The notes below the pieces were generated by a model, which saw nothing but the letters and a program-made list of their open reading frames with translations, did no database searches and had not been told where the DNA came from. A stretch of DNA of 45,677 bases, taken from a virus. Each line of letters begins with the position of its first letter. Positions within the stretch are counted from its first letter, which is position 1. The stretch lies in the IMG/VR virus record IMGVR_UViG_3300042197_004833, positions 1-45,677 of that record; one strand, 5' to 3'. This document shows positions 6,547 to 17,962 of this stretch, one piece after another. The translations under genes were made by a program, and so were the position numbers.

Positions 6547-9500
6547 TTAGATATATGCTCTAAAAAATCCTAATTTATCTGCGCCATTGGCAATAAATTC
6601 ATCTAAAAATAGCAAAAACAACAAGTTTTTACCAGTTAGCCTTTCCCAAGGTGGCAGGTCTTCTTGTGTAAGAAGAGGATGCAAGGACCGCAGAGCAAAA
6701 GACGCAACCTTCACGTCTTTTGTTGAAATACCACCGGTTGTGGCGTCAACACTTGGAACTTTAGCTGCAGGCAACAAAGAATCAGTAGCTCCAGCTCCTG
6801 CAACAATTGCTGCGGGTAGAGGAGAATTAGCAATAGGCGAGAGCACAGTCTTTAAAAGTTTTGCCCCGGCCTCTACTGCTTGAAGATCAATTTTATTTAC
6901 TGTTGCTGATCTAGGTATCTGTTGCTTTATCTTAGTGATAGAGTTGAAGATTTGTTTAGCCGCTGGGCCATACGGCGGCAGTTTATATTGTGCCTCTTCT
7001 AACAAGTTTAGGTTGACTCCTTTTGCTCCCTTTAGGGTTATAAGAACCTTATAAAAAGGATCTAGTAGTTTTTCAACTTGCCCAAACCTAAGATCAATAA
7101 AATTTTTAAGGATCGCGGTTAGATCAGAAGGATTAACTGATGAAAAATCCGTCTCTAATGTTGAAAAATTAGGCAGCACGTCTTTGCTTGAATTAACGAT
7201 TACATTACTTGAACTAAACGCAGAAGGGGCAAAGGTGGAAGATCCTCCAGACAAGACAGAATCGCCAGATGTGTCTGGTTCGCAGTCCACAATCTGAATA
7301 TTGCGATCCAGCTTGGATTTTCCACCAGGCTCGGCGGTCTTTCCGGTTACGCCAGCTATCTCGTTTTTAGAAACATTGGTGGCTGCATTTGTACTAGGTC
7401 CAGTATTAACTGGAGTAGCTGGAGTTGGGTCTGGCAGAGAATCAATAAGATATTCAATTAATAGAGAAGCAAGAGGTCTTTTTAAGAGGTTTAAGTCGAT
7501 TGTGATGCTTGCAGGCAACGCAGGTTGAGCCGCAAGATTTGGCACTTTTACCTCAAAGAGAGAGGTCAAGAGCCCAGCAAAAGAGCTAGCAAAAGTTGCC
7601 AGATTTAGATTAGGCAGCGGAATCTCGAGACTTTCAGGTATTGCCTTTTTAATTATGGACAAGAAAGAGGCGGCTATCTCCTGTGCAGTAACTTTACTCT
7701 TACCTCCAAATAGTGCCTTAAGATCTGCGGCAGTAAGTGAATCTATATAGGAATTTAGGAGCAGGCCAGCCGATGCAAATACTGCTAGCGCCGGGCTAAC
7801 ACTTAAGTCTGGAGAAAAACTTTTTTTGTTGCAACATGGAGCAAATGGATTGAAATCTATGCTCAATTGAGAAAGAGAAGCCAATACCGCTGGAGTTATA
7901 GCAAGAGACTGTTTGATTTTTTCCTGCTCAAGAATCTCAGAGAGAAGCGCCTGCTGTTTTTCCAGGTCACGCCTAATTTTTGTGCGTTTAGCGGTATCGT
8001 TTTCCTTATCTAGAGCGGCTTTTGCTGAATCTATTTTTGTCTGCTGTTCTGCGACCGACCCGGTAGTGCCTTTCCCGCTAACTGAATCAACCACGGTTTT
8101 GCCAGCATCCTTTAATGCTTTTTTAATCTTGTCTTGATCCTTTTCAATGTCTAATGTGCCATCCGACGATGTCCGTTTGCTGACCTTCGCTTTGATCTTC
8201 TGTTTGCTCTTTGCTAATTGAATCGAGAGTATTTTTCGTACCTTTGAGTCATCTTTTGCATAAAATTGAGTTCGATAGATGCTGGAAAATTCTGAGATGC
8301 GGCTCAAAAACTCAGTAAGAGGATTTATCTTGGGTTCTAGAGTCGAAGCATCCTTGGGAATTACTATTTTTGGAAACTCAATGCGATCAAAATAGTCCAT
8401 CATGTCTTTTTTGATTGCCTCTATCTTGTCAACCAATTGTGCGCCATCGCTCTGCATTTCAGAACGAAGCTGCTTGGCCCTGTCTAAATCGTTTTCCGCT
8501 AGTGCCTTTTTTAACTGTGATAGGAGCTCAGCTTGGCGTGCACTTATCTTTTCCTTTATGCGATTGCAGGACGCGAGTACAGGTTTACCTAATTCATCAA
8601 TTCGATTTAATAGTGCGTGCTTTGCATCGTCAACTGTGTCTTTCACAGAATCAACAGCATCAAGTATTTTTCTTAATTTTTCATTTTCAGTGAAGTTGGT
8701 GGTTGCCCTTTCAAAGTTTTTCTTTTCCCTAGCAATCTTATCCTTTTTAATAGAATTATTGTTTTGATTTGCTGCCTGTTCAGACGCGGCTAAGAGATTT
8801 TGTTGCTTTATGATTTGCTTGCGTTGCTCTTCTGAAAAAGAATAGTACTTTCCATCTGATGCTTCTTTTGTTAAGCGGGTTGCGGTGTCCTTTGCAGCAA
8901 GCAAAAATACTGAAGATTGGATTCCAGTCTTGATTGAAGCATCCTCGGCAGAATAGCCAAACTTTTTAGATGGCCCTTTCAGGGTCAATATGTGTTGCTT
9001 AAAGCCACTGCTTGAGATAAAAAATACCACCGGCGAGATAAAGATGCCATTTGCTGTCAGGAAAATAACTACATTTCCTAGTGGACTAGATATAGTTACC
9101 AATGGAATCCAAATGATTGGCAAAGGTATCTTAATAAGGCCGACCGGTGAAGGAATAAGTAAGCCAACTGGCCAGTAGCGCAGTTTAGTGACATTTGGCA
9201 AATTAGGCAAAGGCAGGAGACCCATTAAACTGGCAACCTTTGCAAACTCTATCCAGTAACATATTTGGTTTTGGGTCGGCAAGGTCGGGTCACAGCCACC
9301 TAGAGTCTCAGTAAAAAAAGGATCTATTCCTAACTTTGACTTGGCACCAGAACAGTCTGGATTAGAGTCGTCTGCTGGCTCGGGCTCCTTACTAAAACAT
9401 TCTGGGCTCTTTTCTTTAAGCAGTTGTTTTATCTTTTGTGGGGTCGGCTTGAGCTCTTCTAGTAGAGCCTGAATGCGATTTATCTCGCTGTCTAGTTCTT

Positions 9501-10995
9501 GTAGTCTTTGTGCAAAGCCATTTGCCTCTGGTCCTAGCTTGCCAGCAATAGTACCCAAAGCCTGACTGTCTTTGGGTAATTTATTTGCAACTCCAGCCAC
9601 TGCCAATAACACCTGTACCTCTCTTTTTGCAATGGTTTGCATGGCAAGGCGAATTCCTGCACGGGCAGGCTCTATTACTTCATCACGTCTTTGTTCTTTT
9701 CTGGCCTCAAACCTCTCATCAAAGTTTTTATAGAAAGCAGACATTATATCAAAGTCCTTAATGTAATAGTCGCTATTTTTTTCCTTTTTGATCGAGGTAT
9801 CGCTGTCCTTTAACTTAGGGTCAACGTCGCCGCCACTTGAGCTTAGTCCTCTCTCAGCAAGGGTAAAAAAGTTATTTTCTGGGTCTTCAAATAGGTTGTA
9901 GTACTTAGTATATAGCGTGCCAGTAGGAGGAGAAGAATTTTGTGAAAAATAATCCCGAACAGTCACGGCTGAATAGTTTGAAAAAAATGAATTTTTCTGT
10001 AAAAGCGGATTGGTTTTTACCAAGAAAAAAGTGTCCTCTGTATAGTCTTCTCCGGTATTTGGGTCAACCTTTTCTTTTTGGGTTTGGATAAATTCCAGTT
10101 GAGGAAAGTCTAGGGTAAAAGAAAAATAATTGCTCTCAACGGCCTGTTGAATACTTTCCGGAGTGCCGTTAAACTCGACTTTGGCTTTTATACAACTTGA
10201 ATAATCCTCTAATTGCGTCTTAATAGAATCGAGCTGACTATTAGACAAATAACCATTGTATATGTCAGCTAAGTATGAGGAGACACTAGTATCTGAGTAA
10301 TCGGCTTCCGATAGGGTCTCATAGGCATTTTGAAAATTAACATCGCTAAAAATAGGAAGGTTGCTCTTTTTAATCTCAAGTATCAGCTGCTGATCTCGTA
10401 AAAGATCTTCGGTTTTTTGAATTTCTTGATTAAGAATTATTAATTGCGCTTGGGAGTCATTTTGAAAATTAAGAACAGAATTCGACTGTCCATCTAGTTC
10501 TCTAACTTTTGCTCGTAAAAAAAATAAGTTTTCGGTAAGTCGATTGACCTCTGTGACAATTGGCCCAAACTCTCCAATTATTCTAGCTGCCTCCTTGCTA
10601 CGCTCATCAAAGTAATAGAGCATAGTTTGATAATTATCGCGGTATTCAATAAGTTTTGCTAAAAGAAGACGGTGATTACTGTAATTTTCATTTTGAGCGG
10701 CAATTTGAGAATTTACCTCGGCAACATTTTCTATGCACCGCTCTACGTTTGAGGTAGGGATATTTGGAGTGATAGCAACCTCAACTGGAGGTAAAAGGTT
10801 GGCTGCTGGAGAAGGCTCCTCACATGGAGGTTGAGCAGTATCGAATGGCACTCCTCCAGTGCTATCAGGTTCGCACAGAGACAGGCTTAATAATTCCTCT
10901 AATTGTTCAGTTGTAAATTTGCTCTTGACCTCAGCTGCTGAAATTCCAAGAACGCTTGCTACCTCATTGATTAGAATATCTAAAACAGATGTCAC
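6547..10995 (-). CDS. Very large probable virion protein with coiled coils and a hydrophobic proline-rich core
   Basis: This is a 1482-residue protein of unrecognised family. The start is GTG 10995: the frame has a stop 27 nt upstream and no in-frame ATG nearby, and a late-promoter-like element sits just ahead. Residues about 85-210 are helical and coiled-coil-like. About 580-675 is strikingly hydrophobic and proline-rich (KLRYWPVGLLIPSPVG, IKIPLPIIWIPLVTI), which could be membrane-active or buried. About 745-1030 is a long Lys/Glu-rich coiled-coil region. The C-terminal 450 residues are low-complexity Ala/Leu/Ser-rich. Cysteines cluster near 540-580 and at about 1054. Length, composition and late-type promoter suggest a structural or injected virion protein; this is inference. 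Confidence 0.6.
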   Translation of the reverse strand: MTSVLDILINEVASVLGISAAEVKSKFTTEQLEELLSLSLCEPDSTGGVPFDTAQPPCEEPSPAANLLPPVEVAITPNIPTSNVERCIENVAEVNSQIAAQNENYSNHRLLLAKLIEYRDNYQTMLYYFDERSKEAARIIGEFGPIVTEVNRLTENLFFLRAKVRELDGQSNSVLNFQNDSQAQLIILNQEIQKTEDLLRDQQLILEIKKSNLPIFSDVNFQNAYETLSEADYSDTSVSSYLADIYNGYLSNSQLDSIKTQLEDYSSCIKAKVEFNGTPESIQQAVESNYFSFTLDFPQLEFIQTQKEKVDPNTGEDYTEDTFFLVKTNPLLQKNSFFSNYSAVTVRDYFSQNSSPPTGTLYTKYYNLFEDPENNFFTLAERGLSSSGGDVDPKLKDSDTSIKKEKNSDYYIKDFDIMSAFYKNFDERFEARKEQRRDEVIEPARAGIRLAMQTIAKREVQVLLAVAGVANKLPKDSQALGTIAGKLGPEANGFAQRLQELDSEINRIQALLEELKPTPQKIKQLLKEKSPECFSKEPEPADDSNPDCSGAKSKLGIDPFFTETLGGCDPTLPTQNQICYWIEFAKVASLMGLLPLPNLPNVTKLRYWPVGLLIPSPVGLIKIPLPIIWIPLVTISSPLGNVVIFLTANGIFISPVVFFISSSGFKQHILTLKGPSKKFGYSAEDASIKTGIQSSVFLLAAKDTATRLTKEASDGKYYSFSEEQRKQIIKQQNLLAASEQAANQNNNSIKKDKIAREKKNFERATTNFTENEKLRKILDAVDSVKDTVDDAKHALLNRIDELGKPVLASCNRIKEKISARQAELLSQLKKALAENDLDRAKQLRSEMQSDGAQLVDKIEAIKKDMMDYFDRIEFPKIVIPKDASTLEPKINPLTEFLSRISEFSSIYRTQFYAKDDSKVRKILSIQLAKSKQKIKAKVSKRTSSDGTLDIEKDQDKIKKALKDAGKTVVDSVSGKGTTGSVAEQQTKIDSAKAALDKENDTAKRTKIRRDLEKQQALLSEILEQEKIKQSLAITPAVLASLSQLSIDFNPFAPCCNKKSFSPDLSVSPALAVFASAGLLLNSYIDSLTAADLKALFGGKSKVTAQEIAASFLSIIKKAIPESLEIPLPNLNLATFASSFAGLLTSLFEVKVPNLAAQPALPASITIDLNLLKRPLASLLIEYLIDSLPDPTPATPVNTGPSTNAATNVSKNEIAGVTGKTAEPGGKSKLDRNIQIVDCEPDTSGDSVLSGGSSTFAPSAFSSSNVIVNSSKDVLPNFSTLETDFSSVNPSDLTAILKNFIDLRFGQVEKLLDPFYKVLITLKGAKGVNLNLLEEAQYKLPPYGPAAKQIFNSITKIKQQIPRSATVNKIDLQAVEAGAKLLKTVLSPIANSPLPAAIVAGAGATDSLLPAAKVPSVDATTGGISTKDVKVASFALRSLHPLLTQEDLPPWERLTGKNLLFLLFLDEFIANGADKLGFFRAYI

Positions 10996-11017
10996 CCAGA
11001 TTACGTTATTTCTATAC

Positions 11018-11030
11018 CATTATTTATTAA
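11018..11030 (-). promoter_or_regulatory. Late-promoter-like element of the 1482-codon gene
   Basis: TAATAAATAATGG on the minus strand lies 22 nt before the GTG start and directly after the groEL terminator hairpin. It is a close match to the recurring motif. Confidence 0.55.
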
Positions 11031-11061
11031 AAAAGAAAGAGACAGCACTGGGCTGTCTCTT
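11031..11061 (-). terminator. Rho-independent terminator after groEL
   Basis: A perfect 10-bp stem (11037-11046 with 11052-11061, arms AAGAGACAGC/GCTGTCTCTT) has a 5-nt loop and is followed on the minus strand by TCTTTTTT. It lies about 30 nt after the groEL stop codon and separates groEL from the next unit. Confidence 0.85.
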
Positions 11062-11090
11062 AGTATTAAAGCTAGCATAAAAATGACCGA

Positions 11091-13492
<2,402 letters not shown>

Positions 13493-13493
13493 T

Positions 13494-14246
13494 TTAACTG
13501 CTCTGTAGCTGATAATCTTCTACTACTGGCAGGTTAGAAAGTTTCAAAATGATTTGAGCTGTGGCTAATACGTCTTTTTCGCAATATTGAGCAATACGAT
13601 AGAGATCCTTTTCTTGCCAAAATACCTCTCCGACTTGATCTCCACGAAGATCGTCCTTCGGTGTCTCTAGGCCGAGAGAAGTAGCCAGGAGCTCTAGGGA
13701 AGAAAAGCTCTCCTGCCAAGCACCAAAGCTCCACAGCTCTGAAGTATCAATAAACGGCATCTCCCAAGGTTTTAGGCTTTGCACCTGTAAACCCTTAGGC
13801 AACGGTTCACCAGCCATAAGGATACGCTTACACATCATCGGCACATCAAAGCGCTTGATATTGTGACCGACAAACTTGTAGGCGGCAAAGGAGGTAAAGA
13901 CTTTTTGTAAGCCCGATAAGATCTCTCCTTCTTTGAAAGACGAGTAACTTTTCATCACTAGGCTAGGTACGGTTCCTAACACTTCGTCATGCTGAAAGGA
14001 CACGCGACCAAACGAGGCACAGATGATACGGCTAAATTCTGGAGTAAGTCCAGCCTTTGCTGTATATAATTGTTCATCGCTCATCTCCCGATTTTCCTCA
14101 AAGCGAGACCTTAAGTATTCGCAACGCTTGACCCAAAGGTCAGCCATTCTGGGATTGTTATCATTTAGCTCGTCCAACGAAGAGTAGGTCGAGGCTGTCT
14201 CAAGGTCAAAAAAGACCATTTTTTGTATTTCAGAAGAAGTATACAT
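13494..14246 (-). CDS. DEDDy-type 3'-5' exonuclease related to the PolB exonuclease domain
   Basis: In this 250-residue protein the three exonuclease motifs are visible. Exo I is VFFDLET (D14, E16). Exo II is KFVGHNIKRFDVPMM (D134). Exo III is YCEKDVLAT (Y221, D225), which makes it the DEDDy subtype. The arrangement matches the predicted exonuclease family related to the PolB proofreading domain (Pfam PF10108, recalled). No polymerase domain follows, so it is a stand-alone exonuclease, probably for DNA repair or end trimming. It is closely spaced with the nuclease downstream and an unknown gene upstream. Confidence 0.8.
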   Translation of the reverse strand: MYTSSEIQKMVFFDLETASTYSSLDELNDNNPRMADLWVKRCEYLRSRFEENREMSDEQLYTAKAGLTPEFSRIICASFGRVSFQHDEVLGTVPSLVMKSYSSFKEGEILSGLQKVFTSFAAYKFVGHNIKRFDVPMMCKRILMAGEPLPKGLQVQSLKPWEMPFIDTSELWSFGAWQESFSSLELLATSLGLETPKDDLRGDQVGEVFWQEKDLYRIAQYCEKDVLATAQIILKLSNLPVVEDYQLQSS

Positions 14247-14249
14247 GAG

Positions 14250-14756
14250 TTATTTAGAAGTTTTAAGTTTTGTCTCAATATAATTTGCAATAAGGATTAC
14301 TGCCTGATCGCTAATCCACCAGTATGGAGAGTCGTTGACTGTGATGGAAAAATCGCCATCGGTTGGGTCAAGCACAACATCTCTGACTTTAAGGATTGGA
14401 TTGTGTCGCTTTCTATCTTCTAGGTCAACTGACTGCATGATTTCAGAAAAGACTTTACTGTTTGACATGATGTGGGCATTGGGAACATACTTGCAGTAGG
14501 AGGCAGAGTCGCCAGTAAGTCCATGGCTAAGTGTTATCTCAAGGTCGCTCCAATCCTCTACTTTTTGCCAGTTATTGAGAATATAGCTCTTTGCCACGTT
14601 AGCCACATGTGACATGGCTATCATGTGTTCACGATAGGCTTTTAGATAGTCTCCTTCAACATAAAATTTTGAAGAACGATAGCCTGCCTCAAATTCCTCT
14701 TCAGTCATGAAGCAGGGTGTCATTAGTTCACCGTGTATTTGGTCTTCTTCTTTCAT
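14250..14756 (-). CDS. Hypothetical phage protein, 168 residues
   Basis: I do not recognise this protein. The start at ATG 14756 (MKEEDQIHGEL) is preferred over an upstream ATG at 14831. It overlaps the preceding stop codon as ATGA and has AGAGGAG in front, whereas the longer form would overlap the preceding gene by about 80 nt. The protein is mixed alpha/beta with acidic stretches, an internal YREHMIAMSHVANVAKSYI helix, and a C-terminal region with WWISDQAVILIANYI. It has no signal peptide or cysteine motif. It is a member of the tightly packed exonuclease-nuclease-groEL unit. Confidence 0.75.
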   Translation of the reverse strand: MKEEDQIHGELMTPCFMTEEEFEAGYRSSKFYVEGDYLKAYREHMIAMSHVANVAKSYILNNWQKVEDWSDLEITLSHGLTGDSASYCKYVPNAHIMSNSKVFSEIMQSVDLEDRKRHNPILKVRDVVLDPTDGDFSITVNDSPYWWISDQAVILIANYIETKLKTSK

Positions 14757-15070
14757 ATTAACTCTCCTCTTTTTATTTGTTCTTCTCGATCGACTAGCGA
14801 AAGCTTTTGCATAATTTTTTCTCTCCACCATTCTTTATTTAAGCTAGTGTCTTGTGAGTTGGCAGCAATGGTAAAAAGCACCTTGGGCTTTGCGACTTGT
14901 CTCTTTTCACCAAAAATAAGCCACTTACGTTTAGTAACAGCTTCTACCTCTTTGAAAAAATCAGTCCAATAAAAAGTACCTACTTCTGAGTCGTCACAAT
15001 GGGTCTCATAGTATAGGAGCTGGTCATCAATTACGACTGACCGATATTTACTCATCAACTCTGATTCCAT
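14753..15070 (-). CDS. Hypothetical phage protein, 105 residues or fewer
   Basis: This is a small unrecognised protein with an aromatic and basic centre (TFYWTDFFKEVEAVTKRKWLI) and a charged C-terminus. Two starts are possible. ATG 15070 (MESELMSKY) overlaps the upstream gene by 23 nt, and ATG 15055 (MSKYRSVV) gives a shorter overlap and a 100-residue product. Its stop overlaps the next start codon (ATGA). It is part of the compact minus-strand accessory unit. Confidence 0.65.
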   Translation of the reverse strand: MESELMSKYRSVVIDDQLLYYETHCDDSEVGTFYWTDFFKEVEAVTKRKWLIFGEKRQVAKPKVLFTIAANSQDTSLNKEWWREKIMQKLSLVDREEQIKRGELI

Positions 15071-15467
15071 TTTTCTTGCGGTATTTTTGTTCTTTTTTAT
15101 AGAGTTTGCTTGAAAAACTTTCGCTAAGCCCTAATCCATCATTGTAGGTGATGGCTGCAGCTAACCACGCATCGCTCATCTTGCTAATCGGCACCCAAGT
15201 AAGAGGCTGCTTACCGTCTTTGCCACGACCGCCTCTGCAAAAATTCTCGCGGATTAGCTCAAAGGGCGCATCGGAATAAATTGTTAGCTCTTCATATGGT
15301 GCACCTTCATGCACGTTACGACGTAGGTAGTCAGTGCCGCCGTCCACCATGTAGGTCAAGCCATTCTTGTCAGTGTATTCAACATAATCGTGACGATGCA
15401 TCGATCGTAAAATGGTGCCGTCTGGTGTGCGTATCTGGTTTACAATTATTGTGGGTTCGTTTTCCAT
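15048..15467 (-). CDS. Conserved-type phage hypothetical protein, 139 residues
   Basis: The product begins MENEPTIIVNQIRTPDGT and contains ILRSMHRHDYVEYTDKNG, YMVDGGTDYLRR and GRGKDGKQPLTWVPISKM. Sequences of this pattern occur in many tailed phages as uncharacterised proteins (recalled, not searched). The function is unknown. The C-terminus is strongly basic (KLYKKEQKYRKKNG). It starts a unit: a TATAAT-like box lies only a few bases before its ATG. Confidence 0.75.
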   Translation of the reverse strand: MENEPTIIVNQIRTPDGTILRSMHRHDYVEYTDKNGLTYMVDGGTDYLRRNVHEGAPYEELTIYSDAPFELIRENFCRGGRGKDGKQPLTWVPISKMSDAWLAAAITYNDGLGLSESFSSKLYKKEQKYRKKNGIRVDE

Positions 15468-15473
15468 GTTAAA

Positions 15474-15479
15474 ATTATA
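15474..15479 (-). promoter_or_regulatory. TATAAT-like -10 box, possible near-leaderless promoter
   Basis: On the minus strand TATAGTATAATTTTAAC precedes ATG 15467. With normal -10 spacing the transcript would begin at or next to the start codon. No good -35 box is visible. Confidence 0.3.
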
Positions 15480-15503
15480 CTATAGGGATTGAAAATGGTT
15501 AAA

Positions 15504-16088
15504 TTAATTTTCAGCAATGGGATCGATCTCTGCCTTTACTCCATTAGTATTTCTTTTAGAAGTACGATGGATATGCGAGTCGACAGTACTGGTACTTCGA
15601 TTGGGATCTGCCTTCCAAAACTCGTGTCGAATTATCTGGATAATATCGAAGGCCTCACGACAGGACTCATCGACCTGTGGATTGTGAATGCCAAGGCTAC
15701 CGCTGCCGCCTAAACAAACATCTTCATTTGAGACAATATAACCGATCTGTCCGCCGAGTAGGCGAATTGAATCTCGACAAGAGTGCACTCGAGACCAATC
15801 TGGAGAACGTTTTACCTGGTCAACATCATGCCAGGTACGAATCTCTTCACCATTACCCCAGCGGCCTTTGGTCTTGATGTAATCCTTACCTATCTCGACC
15901 ACCTCTCCTCGAACAGAGCTGTCTCCTACTTTAAGTGGAGCAGGGTTGGTAAACCTTTCCTGTATCTGTGAGTCGATTGAAGGATGGTCTAGGATAGGCC
16001 AAAACTGGAGGATCCCAATTCTTGAATAGAGATCTAGCGCTCTCTGTACGAGTCGCAATTGTTCATTAGTTAACGTTAGTGTTGCCAT
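15504..16088 (-). CDS. Conserved-type phage hypothetical protein, 194 residues
   Basis: The start is ATG 16088 (MATLTLTNEQLRLVQRALDL). A farther upstream ATG at 16145 would lie fully inside uvdE and gives an unrelated N-terminus. The N-terminal helix LTNEQLRLVQRALDLYSRIGI is typical of a small protein common in tailed phages (recalled). The middle contains VRGEVVEIGKDYIKT and a Gly/Ser-rich GGSGSLGIHN. The C-terminus DSHIHRTSKRNTNG is basic. The role is unknown. It overlaps the uvdE stop by 23 nt, so the two are probably co-expressed. Confidence 0.7.
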   Translation of the reverse strand: MATLTLTNEQLRLVQRALDLYSRIGILQFWPILDHPSIDSQIQERFTNPAPLKVGDSSVRGEVVEIGKDYIKTKGRWGNGEEIRTWHDVDQVKRSPDWSRVHSCRDSIRLLGGQIGYIVSNEDVCLGGSGSLGIHNPQVDESCREAFDIIQIIRHEFWKADPNRSTSTVDSHIHRTSKRNTNGVKAEIDPIAEN

Positions 16089-17028
16089 GGTTTTCGAATT
16101 CAAATAGTTTTTGTAAAAATGGTGCAGTAGCTTTAGTGTCTTCACGATACTTTAGGATGGCCAGGTCCTTGGCCTTAGCCTCGACCTCGACATCACAGTC
16201 TAGGCCGTAATCGGGAATGTAATCCCAAACATAGTCGGCATGCGAACGATTGATGACAGAGGAGTCTTCATAAAGAGACTTGGGACTGGAGAAGTGCTGC
16301 ATAGGGCGGTGGCCGTGCCAAGTAGTAGAGGCCAGCTTTGCAGCGACCTCGGCAGTAAGATCGTTAGTACATAGACGATGGTGTAGGTGGTCGAAGGTGA
16401 TGGGGCAACCGATCTTCATATTGATGCCCTGATAGAGATCCGCAACACCGAACTGAGAAGCCTTATCATCGTTTTCGACCACAAGCCGAGCACGGGTGCT
16501 GGTGGCAAGGCGGGTAAAGTTTTCACAGAACCTGGCCAAGGCAGATTCCTTGTCGCCGTAGGTGCCACCGACATGGATATTGATGGGGGCACTGTAATCC
16601 TGCGGCAGACCCATTAGATCCATGATACGAGCATGCTGGTCTAGGTCATAGATCGTCTTGCGCACCACCTCTGGATTGGGGGAGGCCAGCACATCAAACT
16701 GGCCGGGGTGAAAGGAGATACGAAGGCCATGTTGGCGTGCATACACGCCGATCTGCTGCATAAGCTGCTGCAGAGTAGCAAAGTTAGGCAGCTCCTCGAA
16801 CCGGTACTCGCTCATCCAAGGAAAGATATCACTGGACATACGATAGACTTGAATATCGTGAGCAACATTCCACTCGAGAATAACAGCAAGATCACGCAGG
16901 TTCTGCTCGGCAAGCTGGCCGGCTCGGGCCTTGCCCTGTTCGAGCCAAGTCTTTTTGATCATGCCGCGATTGATTGTGATGCCCTGATCGCGAAGGCTTA
17001 GGTTGATACAGCAATATCCTAGTCTCAT
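16066..17028 (-). CDS. uvdE: UV damage endonuclease (UvdE/UvsE family)
   Basis: This 320-residue TIM-barrel enzyme nicks DNA 5' to UV photoproducts, starting alternative excision repair. The family landmarks are present. MRLGYCCINLSL is at the N-terminus, followed by YRMSSDIFPW, then RISFHPGQFDVLASP, INIHVGGTYGDK, VVENDD, ITFDHLHHR and HADYVWDYI. His, Asp and Glu residues in these segments form the expected metal cluster. Length is normal for the family and no domain is missing. The coding sequence is visibly more GC-rich, with more G/C-ending codons, than the surrounding genes, which hints at separate acquisition. It heads the leftward accessory unit at the divergent intergenic region. Confidence 0.92.
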   Translation of the reverse strand: MRLGYCCINLSLRDQGITINRGMIKKTWLEQGKARAGQLAEQNLRDLAVILEWNVAHDIQVYRMSSDIFPWMSEYRFEELPNFATLQQLMQQIGVYARQHGLRISFHPGQFDVLASPNPEVVRKTIYDLDQHARIMDLMGLPQDYSAPINIHVGGTYGDKESALARFCENFTRLATSTRARLVVENDDKASQFGVADLYQGINMKIGCPITFDHLHHRLCTNDLTAEVAAKLASTTWHGHRPMQHFSSPKSLYEDSSVINRSHADYVWDYIPDYGLDCDVEVEAKAKDLAILKYREDTKATAPFLQKLFEFENHGNTNVN

Positions 17029-17292
17029 GTGACTACTGTACTACAAAAATCAAAAAAATAAAATTTTCCCCGTGCGCGGGTATTACTTGAGTACTATCTA
17101 ATAACACTATAGTAAGGATTAAAGTAAGAATAAAGAATCTATAATACTAGCTAGTACTCCCACCCACCACCCATTGTTGTACTTTACACGCGGAAAAGGT
17201 TTTAAGAAAAGATAAATATTATTTAGCTGTGAAACTTTTTAGCTCTTTGCTAATATAACAACTACTAGGATTAGTAAAATAATCAACCATGA
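17029..17292. promoter_or_regulatory. Divergent intergenic region between uvdE and the resolvase/sigma genes
   Basis: This 264-bp stretch has no reading frame and lies where transcription diverges. The plus strand has AGATAAATATTATTT at 17210-17224, resembling the late motif, about 70 nt before the resolvase start. A short GC-rich CCCGTGCGCGGG (4-bp arms) lies near 17072, and several tact/agta-rich elements lie around 17085-17160. It probably carries promoters for both directions; exact boxes are not certain. Confidence 0.5.
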
Positions 17293-17952
17293 GTGACAAT
17301 AGTTAGCATAGATTTTTCAATTCTTTATCCAGGAGTCTGTATCTGTAGAGATTTCACAGATTTTAAGTGGATTGCTGTAGTAAATTCAAACGTAAGAAAA
17401 AAGGATTGTGATAGGTTTGACTGGATAAATCACAATTACCCAGCAATAAAGATCCTAAAGACCAGTTCTAAAAGAAAAAAAGACGAACAGTATCACGTCA
17501 CAGAAAGGATCAAGCTTATCAATTATCTTGAACTGATGGAGGTACTGATTGGTGCTATCCATGAAGAGGTAAAAGAGGACCCAGAAATACTTATTTGCCT
17601 AGAAGGAATCTCTTTTGGTTCCAGCGGTAACTCTCTAGTAGATATCTCACAAGCGACTGGCATGCTAAAACAGCAATTAGCCAATCGTTTACTCAATAAC
17701 AATCTCGATAGATTTTTCATCTTTAGTCCCAGCGAACTTAAAAATGCACTAGGCTGTAAAGGCAACGCAAACAAACACGAAATCTTAGCTAAATTCAAGA
17801 GCGACCCAATCATCGAACCTGTAAAAAATTCCGACCTTTTCAAGCTTATTGCTCAGGAAGATTGGGTAGTCGAGGGGGACAAGATCCTCTCGCCGATAAT
17901 AGACATGGTCGACTCTTTTTTAGGAGTGGCAAAGGTCTATTCCTTAAAATAA
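17293..17952 (+). CDS. RuvC-like RNase H-fold nuclease (probable Holliday junction resolvase)
   Basis: This 219-residue protein has the acidic layout of the RuvC/RNase H-fold resolvases. IVSIDFSIL near the N-terminus supplies D7. ILICLEGISFG supplies E104. DISQATGMLKQQLANRL forms the following helix. SELKNALGCKGNANKHEIL resembles the RuvC loop, and IIDMVDSFLGVAKVY supplies D204/D207. The likely role is resolving branched phage DNA before packaging, as T4 gp49 does with a different fold. The start is GTG 17293; an ATG four bases upstream is in another frame and ends after five codons. It lies 10 nt before the late sigma gene and is probably co-transcribed with it. Confidence 0.7.
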   Translation: MTIVSIDFSILYPGVCICRDFTDFKWIAVVNSNVRKKDCDRFDWINHNYPAIKILKTSSKRKKDEQYHVTERIKLINYLELMEVLIGAIHEEVKEDPEILICLEGISFGSSGNSLVDISQATGMLKQQLANRLLNNNLDRFFIFSPSELKNALGCKGNANKHEILAKFKSDPIIEPVKNSDLFKLIAQEDWVVEGDKILSPIIDMVDSFLGVAKVYSLK

Positions 17953-17962
17953 TCAAACTAAG

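Noticed and set aside
8402-8767. Plus-strand frames opposite the 1482-codon gene
   Set aside because: They are antisense to a coiled-coil coding region, rich in Ser/Phe/Leu as expected from the complement, and have no start signal.
14757-14831. Longer N-terminus for the 168-residue protein
   Set aside because: It overlaps the preceding gene by about 80 nt. The ATGA overlap at 14756 is the more natural start.
16089-16145. Longer N-terminus for the 194-residue protein
   Set aside because: It would lie wholly inside uvdE and adds no family-like sequence; ATG 16088 starts the recognisable part.
17068-17080. GC-rich hairpin as a terminator
   Set aside because: It has only four paired bases per arm and lies where both flanking units start, so no transcript should end here.
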